Shown in pieces: positions 9,535 to 20,400 of a stretch of DNA of 64,000 nucleotides. Under the pieces are notes generated by a model. It was given only the letters and a program-made list of their open reading frames with translations, made no database searches and was not told the DNA's origin. The translations under genes and the position numbers were made by a program. This stretch comes from Tetrapyrgos nigripes. Lineage: Eukaryota > Basidiomycota > Agaricomycetes > Agaricales > Campanellaceae. The stretch is taken from contig JAACJM010000023.1 of the NCBI GenBank assembly GCA_013368315.1, positions 1-64,000 on the forward strand. Direction: 5' to 3'. Positions within the stretch are counted from its first letter, which is position 1. Each line of letters begins with the position of its first letter.

Positions 9535-12500
9535 ATGACCCAGGTTGCGAACATCTTCTCGGATGATAACCACGAGTATATATCTGCAAATGATATCATC
9601 AACGTGCATACCGTTAAGAGTGTTCTAAGCCGTACCTGTGAACCATTCAACACGTCAGTTGAATTGGTCGACAAGAATAATAAGATAGTGCAAGTACCAG
9701 CACTAGTTGATGATGGAGCTATGACAGCTTGCATGGATATCGAAGTATACAACAACCTCAAAGCATGCATAGGGGGTTGGGGCGAGTTGACAAAGATTAT
9801 GAGAATGGCAGATGGCCGCCTAATACAGTCAAAAGCAAGTTGGACAGGGATTGTTCAGATGAAAGCACTCAGTGTAGAAGGGTCATTTGAAGTTTTTGAG
9901 AGTCAGGGAAGCTGGAGTCTGTTATTCGGGAAGCTGCTCCTCAAACACTTCAAGACAGTACATGAATATGAAAGTGACATGATATGGGTCAAGGTCGGCA
10001 AAGAGTCAAGAAAAATCTTCAACGAAGGATTAGGAAAGAAGATCATGCGGAAAGAGAAAGTAATGACAGCAACAGTGGAGGAAGTCAAGGATGAAGACGT
10101 TGGAAAGGAATGGGAGCACATTACACTGCAAGGCGACCCTCAGACAATGCCTATTCTAGAGGAGGAGGTGAATATGCAGAAAGAAGGGAATGAAGTTGAT
10201 GAGCCCATGCCAATGAGCAACGCATGTAATGATGACAGGGTATCCACCAACATAGATATCCCGGGAATAGGGAAGTTGATCAGGAATCTATTGATAAAAG
10301 CGAGTCAATACCCACTCACGAAACCCCACAGCCAGAACAAAAACGAGATACAAACATATTCATACGTATTTGAAACACCGGGGGAGCAAAAAGCACGGCA
10401 GAGAAGGGAGTTATTAGAAAGATTGAGGAGAGTAAACAGGAGAGGAAGGAACAATGTCAAAAAGAGCATTGGGGCTGTAGTAGAAGTCTGGGTAGAACCA
10501 GATATAGATGGGAAAGAACGGGGGAAAAATAGAGGACATGAGGAAGGAAGGAAGTTGCCTAAAGCAGATGCGAAAGCGTTCAAACTCACTGGGGGGAAGT
10601 AATGCACCCCCCTTCAGGGGAGTTCCTACTGCTGCCATTACATATCCCATGAATGTCACTGATAAAGATACACCTGCAGACAAATTGGTTTGTCTAGTGG
10701 AACCAACAGAACCAGTAGACCACACCAGGCACCGACATCATACCAGATGCCTGGACATCGATCCAGACCCAACAGATGGGAATGTGTTCACTAGAAATGA
10801 TGGTAGAGAAGGAGCATTCAACCCAGATAGAGTGCAAGAAATACTGAAGCTGGTAAGATCAGGGACAATTTGTCAGCAGAGGAACACTGCAAAGTGGAGA
10901 AACTATTAACAGAGTATGCAGATTGTTTCGCATTATCAGTTAGCGAAGTACGGGCGGTAAATGGTGCAGTTCACACCCTGAAAATACCTGAAGGCATAAA
11001 GATGGGGACCAAAGTACGACAGAAACACCTGACCCCACCACAGAAAGAGTTTTTGCACGGGAAATTAGATGAGTTACTGGCAGCTGGGATCATAGAGCAC
11101 ATCCAACCAGACCAGGTCAAGTGCGTCTCACTGACTATGCTCGCAAAAAAGGCACATGAAAGAGGGGGACTCTCATTAGAGGAACTACAACATCATGTAA
11201 ATGACCAGTGCCTTGCCGCAGGACTGCCATCCCAATTCCATGAACTACCACCACACAACATACCACCTGATGCCCCACTACCATCACAGGACACCACGAA
11301 ACCCCAAAAGTGGAGAATCTGTCAAAACTTCGCAGAGGTCAAACAAATACACAGAAATAGCACCAATGCCCCAAGGAGATCTGTGTACCAAACAGCAGGC
11401 CCTTAGCGGACACAAATATCTCTCCTTCTTTGACTTCGCTTCAGGTTTTTACGCCGTTGAAGTAGAGCCAGAATCAAGGCCATACACAGCCTTCTATGTT
11501 GAAGGGCGCAAATACTTTTGGTACCGGAGAATGCCCTTCAGCCTCACTGGCACACCATCCACATTTGCAGCACTCACAGCAGACAACCTACACGACCTAC
11601 TACGAGATGGCACCATTGAACTTTTCATTGATGATGGCAGATCTGCAGCAGATAACTTTGACGAAATGATGGGGAAGTTGAGAAGAATACTCAACCAAGT
11701 CCGAGAGAAGGATCTATCCTTGTCGGCAGCCAAGTCAGAAATTTTCGTATCCGAAGGTATATTTGCAGGCACCAAGGTCAGCGCTGCAGGTGTCACTGCA
11801 GATCCAGCCAATTTAACAGCCATTGTTGACTGGCCGGTTCCAGATGATGCTCTACATCTGGCATCATTCTTGGGACTAACAGGACACTTCCGAGATCTAG
11901 TCAAGGGTTATGCAATAAAAGAAGGGCCATTGAGGGAACTAGTGAAGAAGGTTGATGTACCCAAAGGAGCTGGCAAGAGTGCATGGAGAAACGCCATGGC
12001 AGCATATAAACTAAAGGATAAGTGGGGAGAAAGCAAAGCAAAGGTGTTTGTGGAATTAAAGACGGCACTCACCTCGGAGCCAGTACTGAAGGCTCCACAA
12101 TGGGACAGATCCAACTTCATCGTAACATCAGATGGATGCAAGGAAGGCTTTGCAGCAGTGTTATTGCAGAGGATGGAGACAACAAAGGCTGACGGTACTA
12201 AGGTGGAAAAACACTTTCCCATCGCCTTCGCATCCAAGCGAACATCAACCTCTGAGCAACGATACAAACCGTTCCTACTTGAATTTGCCGCCCTCAAGTT
12301 CAGCCTCGACAAGTTCTCTGATGTCATCTGGGGTTTCACAGTTGAGATCAAAACCAACTGCCAAGCGTTACGTGATGTCTTGAGCAACAAGGATCTGAAT
12401 GCAGCCCATGCGAGATGGCGAGACGGCATCATGTCATATTGCATAGTAGACGTATGACATTCCAGGACGGCTAAACATGGTTGCAGATGGGCTGAGTTGG

Positions 12501-13984
12501 AAATGGGAAGGGAAACCAAGAGAAGAAGGAGATGGTAGCGAGTGGACGGTATCAGAGGATTGGGAAATTAGTAGAGGACTGGTTAACGACATTTGCCAAG
12601 TGCAGGAGGAGATGGGGAAGTACGCGAGTCTAAAAGAGCGATTCAGGGAGGAAAAAATGTTTTTGGAAGTAATTGAGGCCTTGGAAGGATTACAATCCTC
12701 AGGATCATATGATCACCAAAGAAGAGCAAAGCACCGTGCTCAAGGATACATGATTGATGAGGAGGAGGGGAAGCTTTGGCATGTGGGAGATTCCAAAAGT
12801 ATCAGGGCACGGGGCAAGCTGGAGTGCGTTATGTGGAAAGAAGCAGTTGTGTTAGCAAAGGAAGTCCACGAAAGGGGAGGACACTTTGGTAGGGATTTAG
12901 TGAAGGTTGTGTTGATGGATAGAGTATGGTGCCCAGGGTTAGACCAAGCAGTCATGGAAGGCATCCAAGGCTGTGGACGATGTGCTAATTTTGGTGCAAC
13001 ACATCTAAACTCACTACTAGAGCCAATCACAAGGCGACACCCTTTCGAGCTATTAGCCAGAGACTACTTATCCATGTCGAAAGGGAAAGGGGGCTACAAC
13101 CAGCTGGGAGTATACATCGACACATATTCTCAGCACGTATGGGTCTTTAAATTCAAAAGAAGGGGTCAGTGAAAACCACACTTGAGAGTTTGCAGGAACT
13201 CTGTCACCTATACATGTGCCCTGAAACATTCATGATAGACAATGGCTCACACTTCAAGAACCACGAAGTTGCTGAATTTTGTCAAAAACAAGGCATAACA
13301 CAACGATTCACACCAGCATACTCAGCTTGGGTCAACAGTCTCGTAGAGGGCACCAACAAACTATTACTTCACATCTTGAAACAACTGGTAGCACCAGATA
13401 TCAGTATCGACTCCAAACACTTCAAAAGCATGTCATGGACATCCCTACCAGACCATTGGCTGGAGTTCCTGGAAGAAGCAGTCAATATCTTAAATAACAG
13501 AACACTACCGGCACTCCAATACTCACCCAAAGAGCTGCTATTCGGGATAGCAGTAAATACGCCAAAGACACCAGTCAAGATCACTACCACACAGGTGACC
13601 CAAAATGACATTGCCATGCACACAGCGTATGTCAAACAACAGAGGACATATGGATACGAAACCACAGTCAGACATGCTCTAAAGAGGAAAACGGCATTTG
13701 ACAGGGCAGTACTGAAGCAAACAAAGAAAGAGATTGTATTCAAAATTGGAGACGTAGTACAAGTGAAAAGAGGCGACCTATTCAACACCTTCAAAACAGA
13801 ACGCAAACTAGCCCCTATGTGGTCAGTGCCACACAAAGTAATAGGTCGCAACATCAACTCGTATTGGCTAGAGACATTGGTGGGAGTCCAATTGGAGGGC
13901 AAGATACATGCCAGGAGGTTATGTCTGTTTGCAGAGATAGTGGAGGATAAGGACTCAGAGTGGGTTGACATTGATGAGGAGTGA
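9535..13984 (+). pseudogene. pol of the 7.8-14.2 kb element (PR-RT-RH-IN)
   Basis: The frame differs from gag, so a frameshift or restart at the gag-pol junction is implied. The protease region has ALVDDGA (about 9707). RT has FASGFYAVEVEP, FWYRRMPFSLTG and the catalytic ELFIDDG (about 11625). RNase H follows (TSDGCKEGFAAVLLQ). Integrase has an HHCC zinc domain (HERGGHF...CGRCANFG) and D-D-E core elements DYLSM, MIDNGSHFKNHEV and VEGTNK. Frame changes occur near 10600, 10870, 11390, 12460 and 13165, and TGA at 12455-12457 replaces a residue before the expected IPGRLNMVADGLSW. Pol ends with a TGA at 13984. Multiple breaks make it clearly non-functional. Confidence 0.85.
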
Positions 13985-14048
13985 GAGGAAGGTGAAATGA
14001 CCGAGTGTTTTCTGAATGAGTGATGAGGACATCGCTGTTTTGTTTTTA

Positions 14049-14057
14049 GTGGGGGCA
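14049..14057 (+). promoter_or_regulatory. polypurine tract
   Basis: AGTGGGGG, ending three bases before the 3' LTR; the usual position for plus-strand priming. Confidence 0.55.
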
Positions 14058-14059
14058 CA

Positions 14060-14211
14060 TGGAGTAGGGGCACCCGCCGGGGTTCATGCTTTGTTTGTAG
14101 TTGTTTGGCATAACCTTTAGGTAGATCATGGCCTGTCGTACGAGTAGACACAGATAAACAACCATCATCATATCTTCTATTCTATTGTTCATTGGATTGG
14201 AACCCACTCCA
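14060..14211 (+). repeat. 3' LTR (152 bp)
   Basis: Same length and ends as the 5' LTR. By eye seven differences, five of them CG versus TG or CA. Confidence 0.9.
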
Positions 14212-14769
14212 ATGGTTTTGGTGTGAGGTTGGGAAGTGGATGGCTGTGGTGGACAAGTACTGGCTGCGAGACAAAGGCACTTGGCAACAGTCATGATAGT
14301 TGAGGTTGAAATGGAACAACATCAAAGTTTCCATTAACTTGGATCCGACCGCAAACTTTCTAAACTCCACTCAGCGACGGTGGCATGATGTCACTCAGTT
14401 CCCCCCTCCCTCCTCCTTCCCTTCAGTCGAAGTTGGGGATGAGTCCCTAAAGGGCCTTGGAACTCAGATTTTTCAAATAGCAATGACACTAACAACTTGT
14501 AGATTGCAAATAGCAGTGGCTCCAACATGTAAGGGTCATGTCCCTTACTCCATATATAGAGCCTGTGACAGTATTCACACTGTACTGAATATTGTGGCCT
14601 TTTGGTCCAGTTGGAGGTTGGGTCTCATCACAGGCTGACCAATCCTTTACACAACAATTTATTCCATATGTTTGGTGAACAGAAAGATGATGAAATGCTG
14701 ACCCACATAGCTTGACCGCAATTATGTAGATTAAAGCAGTGACTACCACAATTTATTCCACACATTTGA
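14212..14769. other. non-coding spacer with dispersed repeat
   Basis: No gene. 14701-14733 (CCCACATAGCTTGACCGCA) is a diverged copy of 4574-4605. The MITE target copy ACATTTGA is at 14762-14769. Confidence 0.5.
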
Positions 14770-15340
14770 TAGAGCTCCTAGCAGATTGGATGAGGATCGG
14801 ATATGGATCCATCTGCTCAGATGAATGGCAAAAGTTTCCCAATCTGCATCAGCAGATGGTTGGTACATACACTGAAAACCTCTTCCTGCACACTTTTTCA
14901 GGTTTTTTCTTTGTATTTACTACTTACAAGTAATATACTTAAATTGTACAGTCTTGTATGAGTTCCCAGCATACATTTCAGCAACCAGTGTTAATAAGTG
15001 GTTGTGCTGCTGCAAAGTATTTACTTTCTCATGCTGAGCCCAGACAGAGTGGTGCCAAGAAAGAAATCTACTATGATCTAGCACAAGTCTACCATGTCAA
15101 AAGGTGTTGAATGATACTTCTGTCGATATTGATAACTGTACAGTACCTTGGGAACACCTGAGAACTGCCCATAAAGGGAAGTATGGTCACTTCCCACACC
15201 CTTTATGCATCCGATGATGATCTTCAGATGGGCAGATGGGATCTGTTGGATGAGGTGAGCACCTCAAGCCCATCTGCCATCTGCATCCAAGGCCCCATTG
15301 CTGGATAACCATCAGATCATCTGATCCACTAGGAGCCCTC
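14770..15340. mobile_element. hAT-type MITE, copy 1
   Basis: 571 bp without coding capacity. Ends are inverted (TAGAGCTCCTAGC at left; right end, reverse-complemented, reads AGGGCTCCTAGTGGATCAG). A perfect 8-bp target duplication ACATTTGA flanks it (14762-14769 and 15341-15348), as expected for hAT elements. Long subterminal palindromic GGATGNNNGATC-like sequence is shared with copy 2 at 32346-32933; most CG sites of copy 2 are TG or CA here. Confidence 0.88.
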
Positions 15341-15437
15341 ACATTTGATAACCACATAAAAGATGGAGCATTGACTCTCATTCTTCAGTTTCACCCCAGC
15401 CTCTCAACCAATAACCAAGTAAAACTTCTTTTCAGAC

Positions 15438-16582
15438 ATGCAATTTCTTGCTCTTGCCACTGCCTTCCTCTCTGCTGTGACTTCTATGGCATCCAAGACC
15501 ATCAGTATTTGGTTGTTTTGTGGTCTTGTTCTGAATGTAGCTCACAAGAATCATGAAGTGGATGTGGGCCAGCGCTAATGCGTGGTGAGTACAAGGCCAT
15601 CACAATAGCAATTCCAGTTATTACATTATTTTATTAGACTTCTTTCCAAAGAAATATCAAGTCTACAGATGCAGTGAACAGTGTTTTAAACTGAAAAACT
15701 AGATGATACATGTGCAGAGAAAGGGAATGAGTGAGCATACCAGCACACAAAGGGATATGATGAGAAGAAAGCTTTTGAGCAACTGACTGAACAAGTTTGA
15801 CCTGACATCTGATATACAACGAGAAAATCAAAGAGATGTGATTACTGAAGGATGTTAAGCACTGATCATTGTATAGTGTTGAGTTGGAATCAAAAGGTGA
15901 AATTGTGTTGTAGTTATAAAGTGACATTAAGTCGTGATTATAGAAAGACATTGAGTTGTGATCATAAAGCAATGTTGAGCTGAGAGCTAAGCAAGGGAAA
16001 TCAGTGCAGTCAAACTGTCTGCACAGCCAACACTCAATCTCACTGGAATGGCAAGGCTGCAGTGGAGGTAATCATGGCCTAATACACACCAAAGAGAGAA
16101 AGATGCAGGAAAAGGAAAAATGTGTGGGAGAATGCTTCATGGTGGTTTGAGAGAGGTTGAGATTGACAGCTTAGACACATTGGAACCTGTAAAAAGGAGC
16201 TAATTAAACCCTGTCAGCTGTCAGAAACAAAATGGTAATTTGCCGGATGAAGTGGCAAAGGGATTGTTTTTACACTGCCACCTGCAGAAATGCAGTGTAA
16301 AGAACTCAGCCTCATTCTTCAGCCTCATAACTTTATCTAGCCATTGAGCAAGCGCAATACTACAGTCACCTTTTGCGACAGTAACACACAAGGTCTCTGT
16401 GGTGGCAATTGCAAAACAGTGACCAGTGGGCCAGCCTGCATCCCAGCCCCTGATACTGCTTGCTTGAAGGCCAGCGCCAATGTTGCTGCATGGACTGTAA
16501 TGCCTTTAATAGCTGTGGGACAAAGCTTCAAGATGGATTCTGTTCAACTCCCACCACGAAATTGATTCTCATCTCAGCTTGA
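15438..16582 (+). pseudogene. small secreted cysteine-rich protein gene, split and frameshifted
   Basis: The signal-peptide exon starts at 15438 (MQFLALATAFLSAVTSMASK). The cysteine-rich part appears about 850 bp downstream from 16350 (NTTVTFCDSN, LCGGNCKTVTSG, ACIPAPDTACLKASANVA). It continues in another frame from 16484 (CMDCNAFNSCGTKLQDGFC) to a TGA at 16582. The two parts read like one short secreted protein with the join around SK/RNTTV, so a foreign insertion of roughly 850 bp probably separates them, followed by a small deletion that shifts the frame. The insertion contains the dispersed repeat at 15552-15595 but no recognisable transposase. I recognise the C-x-G-G-x-C style of fungal secreted proteins but not a named function. 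Confidence 0.6.
15552..15595 (+). repeat. dispersed 45-bp motif, copy
   Basis: ATGAAGTGGATGTGGGCCAG followed by CGCTAATGCGTGGTGAGTAC. Closely matches the reverse complement of 27337-27386 and, less well, of 24797-24842, and the plus strand of 4705-4750. Confidence 0.65.
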
Positions 16583-17810
16583 ATTGAGTTGAGTTATGGT
16601 ACTTACTCAGAGTACAGCTCTGACTGAAGTGAGTTTCTGGTTTGACTAATCTTTATGATATGCTCATTTTTATTCTCATAAAATGTTTTTCATGTTCTGT
16701 CTAGATATAATGAGAAATTCCTAAGGAATATATATTGTTTAGCATGTACAAACATGATATTATTGTTTTGCCTTGTCTTCATGTCCAGAGGATTGAACAT
16801 TGAACATTGACTGTGGCTCTACTAATTTTACAGTACAAGACATCCCAGAATATGGCAATGCTGTCTGACTAATTCTGCATCACATCATATGCTACTTGAC
16901 TTGCAAGTTGCCAGGGGTTTTCTTTTGATTTGGACACAGCTATAATGCCTGAATATGTTGTTCCTCTGCAAATCACAAAATGATCATGAATGTATACATA
17001 TTCAAGTGATAAATACCTTTGTAATTGAGTACTTTTTGTAATCTAATTTACATTGTTGCAAGTTTAAATTTGGTTTGGGGTTGTTCATGACAGCAAGATA
17101 TCTTTTCAATGATCACTGTTACTCTCTGTCTAGGAGAGACATGATATCTAACTACCACTCATCTGAAAATTAGTCTCATCCAAATGGCACTGAATAGAAT
17201 GGATAATTGACAAACATGACAAACAACAGTAAGAATGGCATAATGGATCTGACTAGAAACAGAACACAGTTGGATTGAGGGTTGAAGGAAGTATGTAGAG
17301 ATGGAGTGATGCGATGTCAGAAGGAAGTGGATCAGTGAAGAATAATATGAATGGCATAAAGAAAGGAATCCTCAAGACAAACACGAACATTCATAATTCC
17401 ACTCGACTCCTTCCAAAACCATTTAGGACCACTGGCTTCATACCCATGATGTAAACAGAGGCACTGCTTCTGCTTTAAGATATCACAAGCTTCACTCAGT
17501 CAAGTTAGGGATTTGTAGGGACATTGCTTAGTAATGATTATGTAAATATTGCTTCTTCCCAGGCCCGTCCTATCTTAATTATGAGTTCTTTACACTGCGT
17601 TTCCGCATGTGGCTATGAATTCGCTTCCAGACCCTGTCCTCCATTCCTTCTACTTCCTTTGTTCTAGATCTCATCTCCTGGTACCTATGGCTTCTATCTT
17701 CTTTGGTATATCATTTATCTGACTGACAGATCATATCTGCTTCTACTGCACATATTGACATCACTTAGACATATGACTATCATCCTATGATTGCCTCCAT
17801 CAGATACCTG
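16583..17810. other. AT-rich intergenic region
   Basis: No gene, RNA or repeat recognised. It ends with TTGAT (17811-17815), the left target copy of the chromovirus. Confidence 0.5.
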
Positions 17811-18006
17811 TTGATTGTCATGACGTCTATATTTGGTACTATTTATTTCTTCTTATCTCCGTATCCTCAGACCTTTACACCATTTGACTCTTGTTCCACA
17901 TGCTACACATCGGACCTTTCATTTCTCCAATACAGCTTCGATACAGCTTCTTTACAGCTTCCTTTACAGCTTTCTTTACAGCTTTCTTTACAGCTTTACT
18001 TTTACA

Positions 18007-18046
18007 TATATAAACCCTGCCCTGACACCTGGTTCCCCATCTTGAC
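18007..18046 (+). promoter_or_regulatory. LTR TATA box and putative transcription start / self-primer
   Basis: TATATAAA at 18007-18014. ATCTTGAC at 18039-18046 lies 32 bp further on, where transcription would start. It is complementary to GTCAAGAT just inside the 5' LTR end (about 18324-18331), as in Tf1-type self-priming. The match is only 8 bp. Confidence 0.45.
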
Positions 18047-18118
18047 CTCTTCATTGTTGGGACCAGGTGTGTATTCCCCTTTTCATTACTTCTTACACCT
18101 TTACTGATGGGCACTGTA

Positions 18119-18294
18119 GTTCCAGTACTTACTGCTGTCTGTTAGGTATTTAATACATTCTTCGTCGTTGGGACCAGTTCCAGTACTTACTGCTGTCTGT
18201 TAGGTATTTAATACATTCTTCGTCGTTGGGACCAGTTCCAGTACTTACTGCTGTCTGTTAGTCAAGTCGAGCCTGTAGCTCCTCATTATCGCTA
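18119..18294 (+). repeat. 58-bp tandem triplication inside the LTR
   Basis: The unit TCCAGTACTTACTGCTGTCT... starts at 18121, 18179 and 18237. The two other LTR copies in the window (20017-20400 and 22350-22726) have it once. Confidence 0.9.
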
Positions 18295-18465
18295 TCTAAG
18301 CGCTCGCCTCTTTGTGACATTAAGTCAAGATCCCTTACTGCACCAGTGGCCTCCGTATAGGTCGCCCTTGCAGGTACTACTGCCACCACGTCTGGATGAT
18401 ACGCTGCACCATCCTCAGTCTCTGATTCATCTGTCTCTGCATCTCCCCCACCGCCTCCGACACCA

Positions 18466-20016
18466 TTGCTCTGTGTAGATTGGCTACACGGTCTTGACTT
18501 AACAGATCAGAAGCACGTCAGCTTTGATATCGACAGCTACCTTGAAAATGGAAAAGAACTCTACAACAACTGCCAGCAACAGCCTTGTCCCCACGCTCAT
18601 CAATCCATCCCCCAGGTCCACTACTACTTCTGGGAAGGAGAAAACAGTATAATCCTACCCAGCAATCCAGCCCTACTCCGCTCCCACTTCCTATGCCTTG
18701 CCTTCAGCCACCTGCCATTCTCCGGTCCTGAATCTAGTACTTCCACTGTTCCATCACCAGACATCACTCACACCCCACTACCGCTATCCGCTCCACCTTC
18801 TGCCATACCAACAGCCCGTCTCAGTCCTACACTCATACTCAATCCATCCCCTCTTCCCGTGTCACCAGCCCCACTCAGTCCCATTGCTTTCCCAATCACT
18901 GACATCGACATGTCCTCCACCGCCCTTGAAAACCTCCTCCAGGCTCTGGTCAACAACCAGAACCAGCTGCAGCAGGCAATCACTAATTTGGTCAATAGAC
19001 CTACCCACGAATCCTCAGACAAAACTGCCAAACCAGCCCCATTCAAAGGCGAACCAGCCAAACTCGACTCGTTCCTATCTCTCTTCATTCTCTGGGCTGG
19101 AGAACAAAAGCAGCTCAAACTTGACAGTGGGAAACTCAATCCACAGAAGTGCATCGCAGAAGCACTCCTTATGATGGAAGGACCTGCTGCAGAATGGGCC
19201 ACAGAGTATGCTCATCATATCAGCAGAGTCCGAGCAGATGAAGCCGGAGCAGTCTTCCCCTGGGAAGGGAACTGGGACAACTTCACCCACGCACTAAAAG
19301 TGAACTGCTACCCTCTTCCCCTCATTGCTGACATAGTCAGCTGCCTTCAAGGTGCCAAATACTTCACCAAGTTTGACGTACGTTGGGGTTACAACAATGT
19401 CTGGATCAAACAGGGGGATGAGTGGAAGGCAGTGTTTGCAACCAACTGAGGACTCTTCGAACCTACTGTCATGTTCTTCAGATTGACAAACTCGCCAGCT
19501 ACTTTCCAGGGCCTCATGAACTCCATCTTCTCAGACTTGATTGCAGCAGGCAAGGTAGCAGTTTATCTGGATGACATCCTGATCTTCAGTGGGACTCTGG
19601 AAGACCACCGAGGAGTGGTTCGGGAAGTGCTAGCCAGGTTGAAAAGGAATGATCTGTATCTGAGGCCAGAGAAATGCGAGTTTGAACGAGAGGAGATAGA
19701 ATATCTGGGGCTGATTATCTGGGAAGGGCAAGTTCGCATGGACCCAGTGAAGGTGGCAGCAGTACAGCACTGGCCAGTTCCCCGCAATGTCCGCGACGTT
19801 CGGGCGTTTCTGGGCTTTGCAAATTTCTACCGATGATTCATAGAACTTTGCTAAAACTGCTTGGCCTCTGAATGACCTCACTCGTAAAGACATCTCGTTT
19901 AATTGGGGAACTCACCAACAGGAAGCCTTTGACTCCCTTCAAACACCCTTCACGTCTGCACCCATTCTTACACTCTGGTCACCAGATCATCCTATCCAAG
20001 TCAAAGTAGACGCTTC
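18466..20016 (+). pseudogene. chromovirus gag fused by deletion to reverse transcriptase
   Basis: An open frame from 18466 encodes a Pro/Ser-rich leader and gag (MSSTALENLLQALVNNQNQL, KPAPFKGEPAKLDSFLSLF, ECIAEALLM-like MEGPAAEWA). At about 19302 it passes without a stop into RT (NCYPLPLIADIVSCLQGAKY), so the end of gag, protease and the RT start are missing. TGA interrupts at 19447-19449 and 19834-19836. RT motifs are FTKFDVRWGYNN, FFRLTNSPATFQ and the catalytic VAVYLDDILIFSG (about 19561). A short deletion after 19840 shifts the frame before TAWPLNDLTRKD. The segment stops in VDAS at the solo LTR insertion. Confidence 0.88.
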
Positions 20017-20400
20017 TGTCATGACATCTATATTTGGTACTATTTATTTCTTCTTATCTCCGTATCCTCGGACCTTTACACCATTTGACTCTTGTTCCAC
20101 ATGCTACGCACCGGACCTTTCATTTCTCCAATACAGCTTCGATACAGCTTCTTGACAGCTTCCTTTACAGCTTTCTTTACAGCTTTACAGCTTTACTTTT
20201 ACATATATAAACCCCGCCCTGACACCTGGTTCCCCATCTTGACCTCTTCATTGTTGGGACCAGGTGTGTATTCCCCTTTTCATTACTTCTTTCACCTTTA
20301 CTGATGGACACTGTAGTTCCAGTACTTACTGTTGTCTGTTAGTCGAGTCGAGCCCGTAGCTCCTCATTATCGCTATCTAAGCACTCGCCTCTTTGTGACA
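20017..20400 (+). repeat. solo LTR nested in RNase H
   Basis: 384 bp, TGTCATGACATC...TTTGTGACA, same family as the flanking LTRs. Perfect target duplication GCTTC at 20012-20016 and 20401-20405. Removing LTR plus one GCTTC joins VDAS to GFATGGALMQ. Confidence 0.95.

Larger units (their letters stand above)
7788..14211 (+). mobile_element. Ty3-type LTR retrotransposon, decayed
   Basis: A 6,424-bp element with 152-bp LTRs that begin TGGAGT and end ACTCCA. A tRNA-type primer-binding site follows the 5' LTR and a purine tract (AGTGGGGG) precedes the 3' LTR. Domain order is gag, protease, RT, RNase H, integrase, which places it in the Ty3/gypsy group. No chromodomain is seen. Flanking pentamers differ (GACGG and ATGGT), so no target duplication is preserved. 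LTRs differ at 7 of 152 positions by eye, five of them CpG transitions. Several frameshifts and three TGA stops make it non-functional. Confidence 0.9.
17816..18319 (+). repeat. 5' LTR of the chromovirus
   Basis: About 504 bp, starting TGTCATGACGTC and ending TTGTGACA. Contains a minisatellite of the 12-mer TTTACAGCTTTC at about 17940-17998, TATATAAA at 18007-18014, and three tandem copies of a 58-bp unit. Confidence 0.9.

Noticed and set aside
7781..14388. GCGACGGTGG near both sides of the Ty3 element as a target duplication
   Set aside because: The second copy is about 165 bp away from the 3' LTR end, not adjacent, so it is probably chance.
17787..18107. Open frames within the chromovirus LTR
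   Set aside because: The same frames recur in each LTR copy and arise from the TTTACAGCTTTC minisatellite.
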